Positions 14,614 through 17,866 of a DNA stretch of 17,866 bases are shown here, piece by piece. Source of the stretch: an uncultured Granulicatella sp. (lineage in GTDB: Bacteria > Bacillota > Bacilli > Lactobacillales > Aerococcaceae); contig URWJ01000016.1 of assembly GCA_900551535.1 (NCBI GenBank), positions 1 to 17,866 of the forward strand. Direction: 5' to 3'. Below the pieces are notes generated by a model. It was not told the DNA's origin and searched no databases. It was given only the letters and a program-made list of their open reading frames with translations. Positions within the stretch are counted from its first letter, which is position 1. Every line of letters begins with the position of its first letter. Position numbers and translations under genes: made by a program.

Positions 14614-16770
14614 TTATTTTTCTTCCACTATTTTCCACAATCTAAAATCATGATGAGAAACTTGTTTTTCAACAGGAGGTAATTGCATATAATCACCATA
14701 GTCCGAAGTTAGAATTTCATGGAAATTTACAGGAATGAGAAAATCCCTTCCTTCAAAATTACCAAATGTTACATCTTTCAACCATTCGCGTTTCCATACT
14801 GGCTTATTCATATCTTTGTAAATCAGATAATCAACGAGCTCATAATCTTCAACTTTTCTTGTTTTAGCAAGTTCGTCAATTTGCTTCACATATTTATTTG
14901 TATCTGTGAAATAAAAAGCTACAACAGAAGCATAGCGAATAAGCGAATTGATAAAGCTGTTCTTATTCGTAATCCCTTTGAATGTATAACAGCTCAATTG
15001 GCGTTTCTTAATAATGGTTGTCATTTTATCTTTAAACGCTTGGTCGTCTTCATATCCATCTACTGGGAAGATATCAACGTAAATCCCCATATTTGAATCG
15101 ATACGAACATCTTCTTCAATTAAATATGTTTGATTGTCCATCACTTTCATAAATGGATAAACATAATTACGATTGTTCTTATATGACATCACTTGATAAC
15201 GTTCAGAAGGATTTGCGATTAAATAGTCTTGGAGTTTTTCATAGTCATCTCTTAACATACAAATATCCATATCGTCATCCCATGGAATAAATCCTTGATG
15301 GCGAACTGCACCAATCAAACTTCCATACGCTAAGAAGTACTTCACTCCAATTTTATTGCAAACTTCATGGATGTATTCCATAATGCCTAGTTCCATTTGT
15401 TGAATCTCACGAACATCTGTCACTTCTTGATAGCGAATTTTCTCATCTCGGTTACAAATCATCAATCCATAACCTGCAACAAACCAAAACATAATGTTAA
15501 TGAAGTTTGTTGAATACATAATTTGGCTTTCGAACAATTGCCCTAACAACATTCCGAAGAATAGAATCATCACTAATTTATCTGAATTTTTCTTCGCAAT
15601 AAATAGGTATCGTACGAAACGTTGAATGATATATCCTAATAGCATCATAAAGGCAATTAATCCCACAACACCAGAACTTACGAATACGGTAATAAAGATA
15701 TTATGGAAATTCCCACCAATTAAGGAATTTTGGATTTCGTATTTACTAAAGTACTGAGAATAGTAATTCGGAACATTTCGAACACCGTATCCGAGTACTG
15801 GTTTTACACTTCCCATTTTCAATGCATTTTTCCAAATATGCGTTCTTCCACTTGGTGTTGTCTCAATTAAATGCAATTCTTTAGCAACCTCTGAAGATGA
15901 AGATGCATTATCCGAGATTTTTGTAGTTTTATCAAAATTAAAAACAGTTGCTCGACTAGAAGTTATATATTTTGAAGCAGCAAAACTAATCCCTACATTT
16001 GTACCAAACACCAAAATAGCTACTGTTAGAAAAGCAATGAACCTTTTAACAAGGGTCCCTCTTGCAACAAAAGCAAAATATAAGCCAATCATTAATAGTA
16101 ATGATAATAGTGCTCCACGACTTTGCATCAAAGCAAAATAAATTACTTGAATGATGTTGTTAATTTTGAAATACACCGAATATTTATGTCCTTGATGCAT
16201 TAAATAAAGTGCTAAAACAATACTAATATAGGTAAAAATAGCACTAGCATTAGGGTTAACAATACCCCAAACTCTTCCGTTCAAAACACCATATGAATAA
16301 GAACGGTCTCCTACTTTAAATAAGATTAATACTCTTGCAAAAAATAAAATTAATGCAAATAAAGCAGATAGAAAAGATATAACTTGAACGGTAATGGCAG
16401 TCATTTGAAATACTTTCTGCAATTGTTTTGCTTCTAACATAACAAATAACAAAATATACGTAACCATAAAAATAACTTCCGTGATATTTCCAAGAAAATT
16501 ACCTGAACGATTCACTAATGCTGACAACAAATGACTTCCAGCAACTAATCCAAATAATATTAAAAATTTTACGTCCGCCTTGATTTTCTTAAAGCCACCT
16601 AAAAGGGAAACTAAAATGAATACGAAAACTAAAGCAGATAACCCTTTATAAATTGGATTTGCCACTTTATAAATAAGAGAACTCATACTTAAAATAGAAA
16701 CGAGGATAAATGAATAGGCTACCCCCACTTTATACTTTTCCAAGTAATCATTAATTTTTGAAAAACTCAT
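14614..16770 (-). CDS. Fusion protein: Wzy/O-antigen-ligase-type membrane polymerase joined to a LicD domain
   Basis: This 718-residue protein joins two enzymes normally made separately. Residues 1 to about 437 form a polytopic membrane domain with around ten helices and a large extracytoplasmic loop (about 265-355). The loop carries Wzy_C-type features: SGRTHIWKNAL (307-317), LGYGV (326-330) and GGNFHNIFI (352-360). After the last helix (about 421-438) only about 15 residues lead into a complete LicD domain (about 450-718), with YGSLIGAVRHQGFIPWDDD (482-500), VDIFPVDGY and the C-terminal YGDYMQLPPVEKQVSHHD. The frame is continuous with no internal ribosome site or stop. Expected roles: polymerisation or transfer of lipid-linked glycan outside the membrane, and LicD transfer of phosphorylcholine or another phospho-alcohol, probably in the cytosol. 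AAAGGAG precedes the ATG by six bases. It lies 18 bp after the glycosyltransferase gene and 14 bp before the flippase gene. Confidence 0.9.
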   Translation of the reverse strand: MSFSKINDYLEKYKVGVAYSFILVSILSMSSLIYKVANPIYKGLSALVFVFILVSLLGGFKKIKADVKFLILFGLVAGSHLLSALVNRSGNFLGNITEVIFMVTYILLFVMLEAKQLQKVFQMTAITVQVISFLSALFALILFFARVLILFKVGDRSYSYGVLNGRVWGIVNPNASAIFTYISIVLALYLMHQGHKYSVYFKINNIIQVIYFALMQSRGALLSLLLMIGLYFAFVARGTLVKRFIAFLTVAILVFGTNVGISFAASKYITSSRATVFNFDKTTKISDNASSSSEVAKELHLIETTPSGRTHIWKNALKMGSVKPVLGYGVRNVPNYYSQYFSKYEIQNSLIGGNFHNIFITVFVSSGVVGLIAFMMLLGYIIQRFVRYLFIAKKNSDKLVMILFFGMLLGQLFESQIMYSTNFINIMFWFVAGYGLMICNRDEKIRYQEVTDVREIQQMELGIMEYIHEVCNKIGVKYFLAYGSLIGAVRHQGFIPWDDDMDICMLRDDYEKLQDYLIANPSERYQVMSYKNNRNYVYPFMKVMDNQTYLIEEDVRIDSNMGIYVDIFPVDGYEDDQAFKDKMTTIIKKRQLSCYTFKGITNKNSFINSLIRYASVVAFYFTDTNKYVKQIDELAKTRKVEDYELVDYLIYKDMNKPVWKREWLKDVTFGNFEGRDFLIPVNFHEILTSDYGDYMQLPPVEKQVSHHDFRLWKIVEEK

Positions 16771-16788
16771 TTTTAACTCCTTTATTTA

Positions 16789-17757
16789 CTACTTTTTCAA
16801 CTCAACAATTTTCTTATAAAGAATTGGCGAAATACTTAAGAATACAATAGCAATTTTTCTAAATTTCGTAAAATATTGATCTTTCATTATTTCTTTTTTA
16901 TGCTTTAGAATCCATCTTCTGTATTCTTTTTCTTTCTCAGTAAACTGCTTATTATTCGCGAAAATCAACTTATCGTATACAGTAATATAAGACCAATATT
17001 CACGATTATTCAATTCCGGTTGCAATCTTGGAAATTCTTTCTTAACCATTGCAATAATTTCTTGATACACAGTAACTGTATCAAAAACATACTGATTAAC
17101 TGATGTCGTTGCACTTCCCTCACGATGATCGTAAAAGTAAATTGGTTTATCAACAAAAACTGTATTACATTTTGATTGAATTAATAATTCTGTTAAGAAT
17201 AATGCATCTTCTGCAAGATGATATTTCGTATTAAATTGATGGTCTTGAATTAGACTCTTACGAAATAGTTTTGCGACAGGGAAAAATGATGTTTTTTCTG
17301 TCGTTAATAGTTCTTTAAGTGTCTGTTCTGTATCCCAAACATTTAATTCACTACTTGTTTCAGGTAATGCTGTCACAACTCCATTTTGGATATGATGTAA
17401 TTTCCCAATGGAAAAACCGATTGTTTCATTTGTTTCAACGGGTTGCAATAAAGTTTCTAAATAATTTTCCGTAACAAAATCATCACTATCGATAAACGAA
17501 ATCCACTCACCTCTCGATGACTGGATTCCTAAATTTCTTGCATTAGAGACTCCTCCATTTGGGATATGAAGCACTCGAATACGAGCATCTTTACGTGATA
17601 ACTCATCACATACTTGTCCACTGTTATCACTAGAACCATCATTAATAAGAATCAATTCAAAATTAGTCATTGTCTGTTTTAAAATTGATTCCACACAGCG
17701 TTCTAGATATTGTTCAACGTTGTATACTGGAACAATGATACTAATTTTTGGTTCCAT
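16789..17757 (-). CDS. Family 2 glycosyltransferase
   Basis: This 322-residue enzyme has an N-terminal GT-A fold. It starts KISIIVPVYNVEQYLERCV, continues with the nucleotide-binding INDGSSDNSG (38-47), NGGVSNARNLGI (67-78), and the metal-binding DSDD (90-93) after WISFI. The acceptor side includes HLAEDALFLTELL. It probably adds one sugar from a UDP- or other NDP-sugar to a lipid-linked glycan on the cytosolic face; no C-terminal membrane anchor is obvious, but the C-terminal 80 residues are basic and may lie on the membrane. The frame extends 22 codons upstream inside the preceding gene. The ATG at 17757, with AAGGGGAG four bases before it, is preferred and overlaps that gene's stop by 17 bp. 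The sugar cannot be named from sequence. Confidence 0.9.
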   Translation of the reverse strand: MEPKISIIVPVYNVEQYLERCVESILKQTMTNFELILINDGSSDNSGQVCDELSRKDARIRVLHIPNGGVSNARNLGIQSSRGEWISFIDSDDFVTENYLETLLQPVETNETIGFSIGKLHHIQNGVVTALPETSSELNVWDTEQTLKELLTTEKTSFFPVAKLFRKSLIQDHQFNTKYHLAEDALFLTELLIQSKCNTVFVDKPIYFYDHREGSATTSVNQYVFDTVTVYQEIIAMVKKEFPRLQPELNNREYWSYITVYDKLIFANNKQFTEKEKEYRRWILKHKKEIMKDQYFTKFRKIAIVFLSISPILYKKIVELKK

Positions 17758-17866
17758 AATACTCCCCTTTATACTTCTCGTATCCATTTTCAAGATCGAC
17801 AAATAATGCATCATGATGTGCAACTTGTTTATCTGCTGGAGGTGGTGTCATGTAATCACCAAATGC
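17741..17866 (-). CDS. LicD-family protein, C-terminal end only (rest outside window)
   Basis: The minus-strand frame entering at the right edge reads AFGDYMTPPPADKQVAHHDA and ends ...EYYGTKN at a TAG (17741-17743), giving 41 visible residues. The FGDYMTPPP..KQVAHHD motif matches the extreme C-termini of the two other LicD domains in the window (FGEDYMTPPPPAQQVA at 12300 and YGDYMQLPPVEKQVSHHD in the fusion). This is therefore the tail of a third LicD protein. Its stop lies 17 bp inside the glycosyltransferase gene, so the two are in the same operon and probably translationally coupled. The LicD signature motif itself is not in the window. Confidence 0.82.
   Translation of the reverse strand, partial: AFGDYMTPPPADKQVAHHDALFVDLENGYEKYKGEYYGTKN

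Noticed and set aside
14719..15096. A 125-codon plus-strand frame opposite the LicD part of the fusion gene.
   Set aside because: It is antisense to a strongly supported coding region, has no start signals and no recognisable domain.
15400..15470. The polymerase-LicD junction as an assembly error or two overlapping genes.
   Set aside because: The frame is continuous through the junction, and no ribosome binding site plus start codon is placed properly before the LicD part. An error cannot be fully excluded without the reads.

Overview
The window comes from a low-GC Gram-positive coccus of the Lactobacillales, in the Streptococcus / Granulicatella / Gemella range. The reasons are its AT-rich sequence, strong AGGAGG-type ribosome binding sites, short A/T-tailed terminators, a CsrR/CsrS (CovR/CovS)-type two-component system, and a biology built on cell-surface choline: choline-binding proteins, a Pce-like phosphorylcholine esterase and several LicD-family transferases. 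The genus cannot be fixed from sequence alone. Nearly every gene is on the minus strand. The exceptions are the helicase fragment at the left edge and one 42-residue membrane peptide at 12099-12227.

Layout, left to right. (1) 1-579: the C-terminal part of a CshB-like DEAD-box RNA helicase. (2) 580-1085 and 1878-2497: two non-coding blocks rich in dyads, holding three copies of a long palindromic repeat of about 184 bp; a DUF1189 membrane protein lies between them. (3) 2498-3958: zwf. (4) 4095-6674: a secreted Pce-like choline-binding protein with a metallo-beta-lactamase-fold domain. (5) 6777-8931: csrS and csrR. (6) 9129-10334: a second secreted choline-binding protein, with an N-terminal excalibur domain. 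(7) 10457-11890: gnd. (8) 12099-12227: the small membrane peptide. (9) 12300-17866: the 3' part of a tightly packed polysaccharide operon, transcribed leftward: LicD (partial) > family 2 glycosyltransferase > polymerase-LicD fusion > Wzx/TacF-type flippase > LicD.

How the parts may fit together (inference). The right-hand operon looks like a teichoic-acid-like or phosphorylcholine-decorated glycan pathway: one sugar transferase, a flippase, a polymerase, and three LicD domains able to add phospho-substituents such as phosphorylcholine. The left half encodes proteins that would act on or read that decoration: a putative phosphorylcholine esterase and two proteins with arrays of choline-binding repeats. 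The CsrRS pair sits between the two choline-binding genes. zwf and gnd encode the two oxidative pentose-phosphate dehydrogenases and lie on either side of the csrRS / choline-binding block.

Most notable observations: a single 718-residue protein that joins a Wzy / O-antigen-ligase-type membrane polymerase to a LicD domain; an excalibur plus choline-binding-repeat secreted protein; Thr/Glu-rich tails on both choline-binding proteins; and the palindromic repeat family, whose apical hairpins show compensatory base-pair changes between copies.
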